A stretch of DNA of 9,377 bases, from positions 1-9,377 of the forward strand of contig JBJEQH010000168.1 of NCBI GenBank assembly GCA_051881655.1. Direction: 5' to 3'. The notes beneath the pieces were generated by a model. The model saw only the letters and a list, made by a program, of their open reading frames with translations, had not been told where the DNA came from and did not search any database. Within the stretch, counting starts at the first letter, position 1, and every line of letters begins with the position of its first letter. A program made the translations under genes and the position numbers. This document shows, one piece after another, positions 1 to 6,613 of the stretch. The stretch is from Heritagella sp051881655 (GTDB taxonomy: Bacteria > Bacillota > Clostridia > Oscillospirales > Acutalibacteraceae).

Positions 1-14
1 GGCGCGGAAACATA

Positions 15-43
15 TTGTCAAAAAATTGGATTTCCAGTATAAT
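15..43 (+). promoter_or_regulatory. Sigma-A type promoter of the SPFH-TIR gene block
   Basis: TTGTCA (15-20) and TATAAT (38-43) are separated by exactly 17 bases, giving 5/6 and 6/6 matches to the vegetative -35 and -10 consensus. Transcription should start near position 50, leaving a leader of about 130 nt before the first gene. No other equally good promoter was found inside the five-gene block, so this is the likely main promoter for all of it. Confidence 0.8.
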
Positions 44-72
44 AAAACTAATTTATTATCGGAACAGGAGGG

Positions 73-111
73 AATGCACGCTTTTCTCAGAAAGAAAAAC
101 GTGCATTTTTT
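73..111 (+). terminator. Terminator-like hairpin in the leader of the SPFH gene (possible attenuator)
   Basis: AATGCACG (73-80) pairs with CGTGCATT (100-107). After one C/A mismatch, a further 6 bp form between 82-87 and 93-98, closing a 5-base loop. A run of six T residues (106-111) follows. This has the form of an intrinsic terminator, but it lies downstream of the 15-43 promoter and upstream of the SPFH start codon. It could make a short RNA of about 60 nt, act as an attenuator for the operon, or be the terminator of an upstream gene outside the window. The purine-rich AGGAGGG just before it (66-72) is too close to the ATG at 74 to be a normal ribosome binding site. Confidence 0.6.
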
Positions 112-178
112 CTGTATGTCCCAACAGAAGCATGTCGGTGCGGAAAAAAGACATGAAACGGAAGGAGTGGCAGAACCT

Positions 179-2002
179 ATGGGTTTTGTAATTGAATGCC
201 CCAACTGTGGAAAATACCATATGACACAGAAGAAGTTTTTCTTCTTTACCAAACGAACAATTGATTGCGACTGCGGTTATACCATCCATGTAAAAACGGA
301 TAAGGTGACCACAAAAGTGTGTCCCCATTGCGGGAACACCGTGGTGTTCGATCAGTCGAAAGCGGATTCGGCCGTGTGCCCGGTCTGTAAGGAAAAGCTG
401 AATGTGGGCGACGGGAGAACCGTTGTGCAGATGACCTGCCCCACCTGCGCCTGTACATTGACGACAGACCGCAGCGCGAAAACCTATACCTGTCCGTTGT
501 GCGATACGGTGATCGACGTGCAGCAGCAGCTGGGAAAAACCAAGGTTTCCCGGGCGGGTGTGGCCAGCCTGATTAAATACGAGGGAGATAACACTGTTTT
601 TGTGTGGAAGCATCCGCTGGAGGACTTTAATCTGGGTTCCCAGCTGATTGTCCATGAATCGCAGGAGGCCCTGCTGTTCCGAAACGGCCGGGCCATGGAT
701 CTGTTCCCGGCCGGCCGGTATACGCTGGAGACGGAAAAACTGCCGATCCTCAACGAGTTCTATAAACTGCCCGCCGGAACGGAGGGGTCCTTCCATTCGG
801 AAGTGTACTTTATCAATATGGCCGTGCAGATGGGTCTGCGTTGGGGGACGGATACCAAAATCCGCCTGTTTGACCCCGCCACCGGAATGCATATCGAACT
901 GGGGGCCAGCGGCCAGTACAATGTGCGCGTGATTGATTCGCGCAAAATGGTACTGAAAATGGTGGGCTCCACCCTGGGAATGCGCCAGGACAGCCAGAAC
1001 CCCAACGTGATTTCGTTCCAGTCCTCCTTTAAGCCCATGATTCTCACGCAGGTGAAAAGCCGCCTGCCCCAGATTATCAAGCAGAATCAGATCAATGTTC
1101 TGGAGATTGACGAGCAGCTCCCCCTGCTGTCGGAGGGGCTGCGCATCAGCCTGAACGAGTATCTGTACGAATACGGCCTGGAGATGCCGGAATTCTTCGT
1201 GACCACGGTGGTGCTGCCGGATGATGAGAATTTCCGCCGGCTGCGCCAGCAGTATGCCGACCGGTACTTAAATGTCCGGGAAGAGGAGATCAAGAAGGAG
1301 ACCAGTGCGGCGGCCCTCGAGCGCGAACGTGTGGATATGGAGCGCCAGGTGCTGCGCGCTGAGACAGAGGCCCGCATGAAGATGGCTAAAGCCCAGGGCG
1401 AAGCCGAGAGCTACCGTATGCAGGCGCAGGCCGAGGCGGAGGAAATGCGCATGAAGGGCTATACCTACCAGCAGGAGACGGCCCGTCAGGTGGGCGTGGG
1501 CGCCGTGTCCAACGGTGGCCTGGCCGGCGGCGCCGGAGGTGTGGGCGATATCGCCAATCTGGGCATCGGCCTTGGTATGATGGGCGGAGTTATCAATATG
1601 ACAAAGGATGCCCTGAATCCCATGATGGGTACCGCCCAGGGAATGCAGCAGAACGCGGCCGCTCAGCTGAACGGCTGGACCTGCGAGTGCGGTCAGGCTG
1701 GCAATATGGGAAAATTCTGCCAGAACTGCGGCAAACCGCAGCCGGCCCCGGCGGAGGTTTGGGACTGCGACTGCGGTCAGAAGGGGAATACCGGCAAGTT
1801 CTGTCAGAACTGCGGCAAGCCCCGGCCCGAAAAACCGGCCGGTTGGGACTGTGTGTGCGGCCAGAAAGGAAATACCGGAAAATTCTGCCAGAACTGCGGC
1901 AAACCCCGTCCGGAAGAGGGGCCCAGAACCTGGGATTGTTCATGCGGCAAAACCGGGAACACCGGCAAGTTCTGTGATGAGTGCGGAAAGCCCCGGGGAT
2001 AA
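179..2002 (+). CDS. SPFH/band-7 protein of the YdjI (virion core protein-like) family with seven zinc ribbons
   Basis: This is a 607-aa protein if translation starts at 179, chosen because AAGGAG (162-167) lies 11 bases upstream and the zinc-ribbon sequence begins at once. The frame is open back to position 26, so a longer start cannot be fully excluded. Residues 7-108 hold three Cys4 ribbons (C7/C10/C30/C32, C48/C51/C67/C70, C87/C90/C105/C108). Residues of about 130-365 form the SPFH domain, with motifs such as LIVHESQEALLF and FINMAVQMGLRWGT typical of the YdjI-like group. A charged coiled coil (about 367-437) leads to a Gly-rich segment (about 438-474) and four near-identical ribbons (500-607). 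There is no signal peptide. SPFH proteins form membrane-bound oligomeric scaffolds. In Bacillus subtilis, YdjI works with YdjG/YdjH to recruit the PspA-type envelope stress protein. A scaffolding role for the downstream TIR and membrane proteins is inferred from gene order. Confidence 0.85.
   Translation: MGFVIECPNCGKYHMTQKKFFFFTKRTIDCDCGYTIHVKTDKVTTKVCPHCGNTVVFDQSKADSAVCPVCKEKLNVGDGRTVVQMTCPTCACTLTTDRSAKTYTCPLCDTVIDVQQQLGKTKVSRAGVASLIKYEGDNTVFVWKHPLEDFNLGSQLIVHESQEALLFRNGRAMDLFPAGRYTLETEKLPILNEFYKLPAGTEGSFHSEVYFINMAVQMGLRWGTDTKIRLFDPATGMHIELGASGQYNVRVIDSRKMVLKMVGSTLGMRQDSQNPNVISFQSSFKPMILTQVKSRLPQIIKQNQINVLEIDEQLPLLSEGLRISLNEYLYEYGLEMPEFFVTTVVLPDDENFRRLRQQYADRYLNVREEEIKKETSAAALERERVDMERQVLRAETEARMKMAKAQGEAESYRMQAQAEAEEMRMKGYTYQQETARQVGVGAVSNGGLAGGAGGVGDIANLGIGLGMMGGVINMTKDALNPMMGTAQGMQQNAAAQLNGWTCECGQAGNMGKFCQNCGKPQPAPAEVWDCDCGQKGNTGKFCQNCGKPRPEKPAGWDCVCGQKGNTGKFCQNCGKPRPEEGPRTWDCSCGKTGNTGKFCDECGKPRG
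1676..2002 (+). repeat. Four in-frame zinc-ribbon repeats at the C-terminus of the SPFH protein
   Basis: Units begin with Trp codons at 1676, 1760, 1844 and 1931, so the period is 84-87 bases (28-29 codons). Each encodes W-x-C-x-C-G-x-x-G-N-x-G-K-F-C-x-x-C-G-K-P, a compact Cys4 ribbon. The middle two units are almost identical in protein, and the DNA is also similar, which suggests duplication within the gene. The copy number may differ between relatives. Confidence 0.9.
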
Positions 2003-2008
2003 CGAGCG

Positions 2009-2839
2009 ATGATAACGGTTACTCTCGGAGAAATCCGGTTTTTTGGGGTGACGCCCTACTACTTTTTTGCCGGTCTGGCCCTGCTGATTGCCATGATTCC
2101 GGCGATGGTGGTCATGCTGAAAAAGGGAGAGGACCTGCGCTGGTTCGGGTGGCAGTTTCTTTTTTCCCTGTTGGGCCTGCTGCTGGGCGGCCGCTTCTTC
2201 GGCTTTCTGGTGGAGGTCCTCAATTGCCTGTACGAGGGGCGCGGCCTCACCCTGACAGATGTAGGTCACAGCGCTTTTGTGGCGTATGGGGGGATTTTTG
2301 GCTTTTTGCTGGTCTATTCTCTCTCCCTCCGCTGGCTGGAGAAGCACCGGGATACATTCCTTCATAAGGATGTGCAGATGGATGTGCTGGGGGTTTTTGT
2401 TCCCCTGTTCCACGGAATCGCCCGGTTCAGCTGTCTGTTTGCCGGATGTTGCTATGGGGTCGAGTACCACGGGCCGCTTACGGTTCACTATTTCCTCCAA
2501 AACGGCGGAGAGCGCTTCTGTTTTCCGGTGCAGATTCTCGAGGCAGCGTGCTTGTTCCTGATTTTTTGGGGGATGCTGATTCTGTATGTCCGGGGAAAGC
2601 ATCCGGGAGAGCTGGTATTCCGGTACCTGGGGTGCTACGCTGTGTGCCGCTTCCTGATCGAGTTTTTGCGGGGGGATGAAGTGCGCGGCCTCTATTTTGG
2701 CGTATCCTTCAGCCAGATCGTCAGTGTGGTTCTCCTTTTCTTTCTGGTGGTTCACTGGTACAGAAAAAAGAAGAAAGTGGATGATCCGGAACCAGAGCGC
2801 ATACAAACAGCGGAAAAATGGGCGGAAGACCAGCCCTGA
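2009..2839 (+). CDS. Lgt-like (prolipoprotein diacylglyceryl transferase family) membrane protein
   Basis: This 276-aa protein has about seven membrane segments (roughly 17-37, 47-71, 88-106, 125-147, 174-194, 203-221, 229-251) and is close to the usual Lgt length. Family landmarks are the Y93-G-G-I-F-G motif, R139 followed by a Gly/Cys-rich stretch ending CCYG (147-150), P173-V-Q-I-L-E, and R214-F-L-I-E218. These match the Lgt signature region and the conserved R...E pair near the C-terminus. Canonical Lgt moves a diacylglyceryl group from phosphatidylglycerol to the lipobox cysteine of prolipoproteins. Here the Asn of the R-x-x-N signature is Cys142, the acidic residue a few positions on is Cys147, and the His of HGG is Tyr93, so this is a divergent paralogue whose activity is uncertain. 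It starts 6 bases after the SPFH stop with only a weak ribosome binding site, which suggests translational coupling. Confidence 0.8.
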   Translation: MITVTLGEIRFFGVTPYYFFAGLALLIAMIPAMVVMLKKGEDLRWFGWQFLFSLLGLLLGGRFFGFLVEVLNCLYEGRGLTLTDVGHSAFVAYGGIFGFLLVYSLSLRWLEKHRDTFLHKDVQMDVLGVFVPLFHGIARFSCLFAGCCYGVEYHGPLTVHYFLQNGGERFCFPVQILEAACLFLIFWGMLILYVRGKHPGELVFRYLGCYAVCRFLIEFLRGDEVRGLYFGVSFSQIVSVVLLFFLVVHWYRKKKKVDDPEPERIQTAEKWAEDQP

Positions 2840-2893
2840 TCATTATAGAGCATTATAAAAATAGAAAAAAACAATACAAACGGAGGGGTATTC

Positions 2894-3511
2894 ATGAAAA
2901 CAATCAGCGAGGCAATCAAGGGGATTCTCAAGGGGGTTATTGCAGCGTTCCTGATTGCCCTGGCCCTGACTGTGTTTATAGCGGCCGGATCCTGTTTTGG
3001 CGAGGCCTGTGATTGGTTTACGGGCAGCAGTTGCGTGTTCGCACCGTGCGTGGGCATTTCCCAGTGGATCGATAATACGATCTTTGTCAGTGATGAATCC
3101 GTTATGCAGACCGTGATTTATATTCTCGCGGTCGGCGCGTTGATCGGTGCGATTACCGGCGTTGCCCGCGGAATTTCGCTGGATAAGCAGGCGCGGCTGG
3201 AAAAAGTCAAGAAATTGGTTGCAGAGGAAAACGGGGCTCAGAATGCCTTTACTGCGGCCATCCAGCCGATGCAGGAGAAGGCGGGTACCTATGAAAAGGA
3301 TGCCGTAAATACCGTTCGTACTCTGGAGAGCACCGTGCATCAACTGGAAGCGCAGGAAGCCGGTGCGGCGGACGAAGTCCTGAACTTGCTTCTGGAAATC
3401 AATCAGTATTCCAGTGAGGGGAAAGCTGCGGAGCGAATCGAAGCGAAGGAGCAGGACGGACAAAAGGCAAAAGCTATTTCGGAGATTACGCAGATGCTCC
3501 GGAATCTGTAA
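2894..3511 (+). CDS. Two-helix membrane protein with cytosolic coiled-coil tail, unknown function
   Basis: I do not recognise a named family. The 205-aa product has a hydrophobic helix at about 13-33, a loop of about 37 residues holding four cysteines (C34, C39, C47, C52), and a second helix at about 71-91. A charged helical tail runs from 92 to 205, rich in Glu, Lys, Gln and Ala, with the look of a coiled coil. Positive charges before helix 1 and after helix 2 (R92, K98, R101) place both ends in the cytosol and the Cys-rich loop outside, where disulfides could form. Translation starts at 2894 after GGAGGGG about 7 bases upstream. The 54-base gap to the preceding gene is AT-rich but has no terminator and no convincing -35, so it is probably in the same transcript. 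Confidence 0.75.
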   Translation: MKTISEAIKGILKGVIAAFLIALALTVFIAAGSCFGEACDWFTGSSCVFAPCVGISQWIDNTIFVSDESVMQTVIYILAVGALIGAITGVARGISLDKQARLEKVKKLVAEENGAQNAFTAAIQPMQEKAGTYEKDAVNTVRTLESTVHQLEAQEAGAADEVLNLLLEINQYSSEGKAAERIEAKEQDGQKAKAISEITQMLRNL

Positions 3512-3581
3512 GATCTGAGGGATACAGAAATCTGAACCAAAGCGGATGGAAAATTTTTTCTGAACGGGAGGGTAATGGCAG

Positions 3582-4283
3582 ATGAAAATAGAGAAAAAAG
3601 TGATTTTGGGTGCGATCGGCTGGCTGACTGCTTTCCTGATTTATAATCTGATCCTGTTTGTCCTGATCGGCAATATGCAGATGACGCCGTCGTTCTGGTG
3701 TTCGTACATTTTTGTTCTGGTGGCGTTCTTCATGCAGATTCTGGTAACCTTTGTGACCTATAGGCGCCATGGTGTGCGCCTGCGGGACCTGTTTTTGGGG
3801 TACCCCATCAGCCGCAGTGCCATAGTCTATCTGGCGGCCGAGCTGATCGCCGGTACGGTGATTATGCTGATCCCGGCCTGCGATGTTAAAATCAGCTTCA
3901 TTATCCAGATTCTGCTGTTCGGCATTGAGGTCACTTTCCTGGTTTCCGGGCTGATTGCCAAGGATCATGTGGAAAATCTGCAGGCCAAAGATGAGGCACG
4001 GGTTTTCTATGTGCGCAATCTGATGACCGATGTGCAGGCCATGGCCCAGTATGCCGGAAATCCGGACCTGAAAAAGAATCTGGAGCGTCTGGCGGAAGAA
4101 CTGCGCTACAGCGATCCGGTCAGCCACGAGGCCCTGCTCAATGCCGAGCAGTTTATCGCGGACCGCATTGCCTATCTGGATACCTGTGTACGCGGCCGAA
4201 AAGAGGAGGAAGCCCAGCAGGTATGCGCGCTGGTTCGGGCTCAGCTGCGGGAACGCAACATGAAGTGCAAGATCTTGAAATAA
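3582..4283 (+). CDS. Four-helix membrane protein with cytosolic helical domain, unknown function
   Basis: I do not recognise a named family. The 233-aa product has four hydrophobic segments (about 8-30, 39-60, 80-99, 104-126). A positively charged cytosolic loop follows helix 2 (RRHGVRLRD), which sets both termini inside. Residues 127-233 form a soluble, mostly helical domain with alternating charged and hydrophobic positions and no catalytic motif I can see. GGGAGGG (3566-3572) lies 9 bases before the ATG. An ATG at 3575 is in another frame and gives only a short peptide. The 70-base gap upstream has no terminator. The protein resembles its upstream neighbour in plan (membrane anchor plus cytosolic helical part), and the TIR gene starts 16 bases after its stop, so co-expression with TIR is likely. 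Confidence 0.75.
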   Translation: MKIEKKVILGAIGWLTAFLIYNLILFVLIGNMQMTPSFWCSYIFVLVAFFMQILVTFVTYRRHGVRLRDLFLGYPISRSAIVYLAAELIAGTVIMLIPACDVKISFIIQILLFGIEVTFLVSGLIAKDHVENLQAKDEARVFYVRNLMTDVQAMAQYAGNPDLKKNLERLAEELRYSDPVSHEALLNAEQFIADRIAYLDTCVRGRKEEEAQQVCALVRAQLRERNMKCKILK

Positions 4284-4299
4284 ACGGAGGAAAAGAACC

Positions 4300-6114
4300 A
4301 TGGCGGTATTCAAGTGTAAAATGTGCGGCGGGAACCTGATCCCCAACCCGGATGGGAAAACCGCAACCTGTGATTCGTGCGATTCGATTTCCACTCTGCC
4401 CAATGACCGGGACGAGCGGATTGTCAGTATGCACAACCGCGCCAATGACCTGCGTATGAACAGCGAATTCGACCGGGCCATTTCCGTATACGAGAAAGTA
4501 ATTGCAGAGGATGATAAGGACGCCGAGGCCTACTGGGGGCTGCTGCTGTGCAAATACGGTATCGAATATGTAACGGATCCGGCAACGGGAAAATATGTGC
4601 CCACCTGTCACCGTGCCAAATATGGCTCGATCCTCAATGATGCGGATTTTCTCGAGGTACTGAAGCGCTCCGACCCCGATGCCCGCGCCCGCTATCAGGC
4701 GCAGGCCCAGGAGATCAACACGATTATGCAGGAAATCCTGGCGATTGCGGCCAAGCAGGAAAAATACGACGTGTTTATCAGCTATAAAGAGCAGGATAAC
4801 GGCGTGCGCACTATGGATAGCTTCCGGGCCCGGTCTCTGTACGATAAACTGATGGCAAAAGGGATCCGCACCTTCTATGCGCCGGAATCCCTTCCTCTGG
4901 GCAAGAACTACGAGCCGATTATTTTCTCGGCCCTGCACAGCGCCCGCGTGATGGTGCTGATGGGCTCGAAACCGGAATATTTTACGGCGGTATGGGTAAA
5001 GAACGAATGGGCCCGCTATCTGGAACTGATCAATCAGGGTGAAGAGAAAACCCTGATCCCGGCGTACTGGGATCTGATCCCCGAGATAGATCTGCCCCGG
5101 GAGGTTATGGGCCTGCAGGCCGTCAATATGGGAACACCGGTGGGCGAACTGCAGCTGATTGAATATGTGGAAAAGCTCGTTCGTTCCCAGAAAACCGGCA
5201 GCATGGCCGCCCCCACGGCGGCAGCGGCCCCGGCCGGGAGCACCATCCGTCAGGAAGCCCAGGCGCTGCTGAAGCGGGCGGACATTTTCCTGGATAACGG
5301 CCAGTTTGACGAAGCAACCTCATACTACAATCGCGTACTGGATAAGGACCCGGAGAATGCCAGAGCCTATTGGGGGCAGCTGATGTGCAGACGCAAGTGC
5401 CGCACTGCCGATGAATTGATCCGCCGCGGAAAGCCGATCGACAGGGAAATTGCTTATAAAAATGCCGTCCGTTTTGCACCGGCCGAACTGAAGCAAACGT
5501 ACATGGCGGTACACAAGGCGATCGATGAACGGGTGACCAGTGTTTGCAAAGAGCTGGATGCGGAACTGTGCCGCCGGATTAACGGAGAGGACTTCAAACA
5601 GAAGGCGGAGGGAATTCAGAAAGACCTGGAGGCAAAGAGTCCGCAGAATGCCTCGCAGCGGCAAACCCTGCAGCAGCAGTCCCGGGGACTTCAGCAGCTG
5701 CTCAGCCAGATGAAAGAGGCCATGGCGTCCCTTCAGGCACAGGTCGGTCAGGCCGAGCAGCAGTATAATCAGGCCGTGAACTATTTCCATCAGGAAAAAG
5801 ATCCGGCCAAAGCCGCTTCCCGTATTTCCGAACTGAACCGGCTGCGGCAGATGGTGCAGAACGCGTACAGTACGCTGGTCAATCAGTGTGACCGCAGCCA
5901 GCAGGCCTCGGCCCTGCGCACGCAGTGTTCGCAGTGCCGTCAGGCGGACCACAATGCCCAGCTGTTGGTGAGCGAGTATAAACAGCGCCGCAGCGAGATC
6001 GCACAGATTCGCAGCCAGGTTCAGAATCTGGAGAAACAGTGCATGAACCTGAAAAATCAGGTGCGCCAGGGAGAGTATTCGGATGCCTGGCAGTTCCTGG
6101 GCCGCCGGCTGTAA
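4300..6114 (+). CDS. Zinc ribbon-TPR-TIR-TPR-coiled-coil protein, predicted TIR NADase/signalling effector
   Basis: This 604-aa soluble protein begins with a Cys4 ribbon (C6/C9/C24/C27). A TPR-like helical pair follows (about 42-85), then a TIR domain (about 153-295), an Ala/Pro linker (about 298-312), a second TPR (about 316-365) and a long Gln-rich coiled-coil region (about 430-590). The TIR core starts KYDVFISYKEQD (155-166), has the loop region G201-K-N-Y-E-P, and has WVKNE with E236. E236 aligns with the helix that carries the catalytic glutamate of NAD-cleaving TIR domains (compare the WVHKE of SARM1, Glu642). Known bacterial TIR proteins cleave NAD or make cyclic ADP-ribose-type signals, often in phage defence, but some TIR domains only bind partners. 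GGAGG (4286-4290) supports the start. It is the last gene of the block, with a terminator directly after. It has no membrane segment, so recruitment to the membrane by the upstream proteins is an inference. Confidence 0.85.
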   Translation: MAVFKCKMCGGNLIPNPDGKTATCDSCDSISTLPNDRDERIVSMHNRANDLRMNSEFDRAISVYEKVIAEDDKDAEAYWGLLLCKYGIEYVTDPATGKYVPTCHRAKYGSILNDADFLEVLKRSDPDARARYQAQAQEINTIMQEILAIAAKQEKYDVFISYKEQDNGVRTMDSFRARSLYDKLMAKGIRTFYAPESLPLGKNYEPIIFSALHSARVMVLMGSKPEYFTAVWVKNEWARYLELINQGEEKTLIPAYWDLIPEIDLPREVMGLQAVNMGTPVGELQLIEYVEKLVRSQKTGSMAAPTAAAAPAGSTIRQEAQALLKRADIFLDNGQFDEATSYYNRVLDKDPENARAYWGQLMCRRKCRTADELIRRGKPIDREIAYKNAVRFAPAELKQTYMAVHKAIDERVTSVCKELDAELCRRINGEDFKQKAEGIQKDLEAKSPQNASQRQTLQQQSRGLQQLLSQMKEAMASLQAQVGQAEQQYNQAVNYFHQEKDPAKAASRISELNRLRQMVQNAYSTLVNQCDRSQQASALRTQCSQCRQADHNAQLLVSEYKQRRSEIAQIRSQVQNLEKQCMNLKNQVRQGEYSDAWQFLGRRL

Positions 6115-6141
6115 ATCACAGAAGAATCCATAAAGAGAACG

Positions 6142-6171
6142 CCCGTACCGTTACCGGTATGGGTTTTTCTT
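6142..6171 (+). terminator. Intrinsic terminator of the SPFH-TIR block
   Basis: CCCGTACCG (6142-6150) pairs with CGGTATGGG (6155-6163), including one G-U pair, around the loop TTAC. TTTTTCTTT follows. It lies 27 bases after the TIR stop codon and defines the end of the transcript. Confidence 0.9.
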
Positions 6172-6238
6172 TCGGCAAAGAAGGAACACTTTTTGCCTTT
6201 CCAGTATATGATAAAACAGAGAGAGAGGGGGCGATGGT

Positions 6239-6403
6239 GTGAAACGATGCCGGATTTCGCAGCCGGTCTGCCGGCGCTGCGGCAGTTGTGCAGTCGCTTT
6301 CGGCCTGGGGCTGACTCTCTCCTGTTTTTGTCCCAATGGTTTGGTTCTGTTTTTGGCGGCTGTGATTATTGTGGCGATGGGATTTACATTGGCCCACCGG
6401 TGA
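6239..6403 (+). CDS. Small Cys-rich single-helix membrane protein upstream of the spoVM-like gene
   Basis: This GTG-started frame of 54 codons is too short for most gene callers. GAGGGGG (6225-6231) lies just upstream. The product has a basic Cys-rich N-terminus (C4, C11, C14, C17) and further cysteines C29 and C31. The rest is almost entirely hydrophobic (about 18-52) with a short basic end, so it is probably one or two membrane helices. Its stop is 16 bases before the spoVM-like ATG and no terminator intervenes, so the two are probably co-transcribed. Similar small hydrophobic proteins occur in Clostridia, but I cannot name a family with confidence. A link to sporulation is inferred only from the neighbour. 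Confidence 0.55.
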   Translation: MKRCRISQPVCRRCGSCAVAFGLGLTLSCFCPNGLVLFLAAVIIVAMGFTLAHR

Positions 6404-6419
6404 AAGGGGTGCGTTTGAA

Positions 6420-6512
6420 ATGAAAGTGATCGTGGTCCGTGGAAAGGGAATTATGGGCTTTCTTCTGCGCCGCGCATTTGGAATTCGGCGCCAGTCGGTG
6501 CAGGCACCGTAA
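6420..6512 (+). CDS. spoVM: SpoVM-like 30-aa amphipathic peptide
   Basis: The ATG at 6420 has AAAGGGG (6404-6410) about 9 bases upstream. The 30-aa product aligns without gaps to B. subtilis SpoVM (26 aa): Met1-Lys2, a run of small hydrophobic residues, a basic residue at 7, Gly13, Arg17, Gly21 and Arg24 in register, and an amphipathic helix at about 9-24. SpoVM is made in the mother cell and recognises the convex curvature of the forespore membrane, where it anchors SpoIVA for coat and cortex assembly. The conserved Pro9 of Bacillus SpoVM is Lys here. Peptides this short give little statistical support, so the symbol is tentative. A strong terminator begins one base after the stop codon. Confidence 0.6.
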   Translation: MKVIVVRGKGIMGFLLRRAFGIRRQSVQAP

Positions 6513-6567
6513 AAGTAAAAAAGGGAGCGGTGCAGGAGGAAAGGCCTGCACCGCTCCTTTTTTACTT
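6513..6567 (+). terminator. Strong (bidirectional-capable) terminator after the spoVM-like gene
   Basis: A 23-bp stem with one bulged G forms between 6513-6536 and 6545-6567 around an 8-base loop (AGGAAAGG). The GC-rich upper stem (AGCGGTGCAGG with its complement) is flanked by an A run on the left and a T run on the right, so it can terminate on either strand. Confidence 0.92.
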
Positions 6568-6613
6568 CGATCCGGTTCCTCCGGGAGAGAGAAGTCTGTG
6601 CCGGGAAGCAAAA

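Noticed and set aside
26..178. N-terminal extension of the SPFH protein using the start at 26, 74 or 116
   Set aside because: The start at 26 lies upstream of the -10 box, the ATG at 74 is only 1 base from its AGGAGGG and lies in the hairpin, and 116 has no good ribosome binding site. Position 179 has AAGGAG at proper distance and begins the zinc-ribbon domain.
1940..2806. Minus-strand 288-codon frame opposite the Lgt-like gene
   Set aside because: It is a shadow frame: the plus strand shows seven membrane helices and Lgt signature motifs, while the minus product is rich in His/Gln with no domain.
3486..4938. Long minus-strand reading frames opposite the four-helix protein and TIR genes
   Set aside because: They have no family resemblance or start signals, and lie entirely opposite well-supported genes with membrane or TIR motifs; they follow from the codon bias of the real strand.
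4300..6114. Identification as a Thoeris system
   Set aside because: Only a TIR gene is present. No SIR2/SLOG-type ThsA partner is found in the window, and the ribbon-TPR-TIR architecture with SPFH and membrane partners differs.
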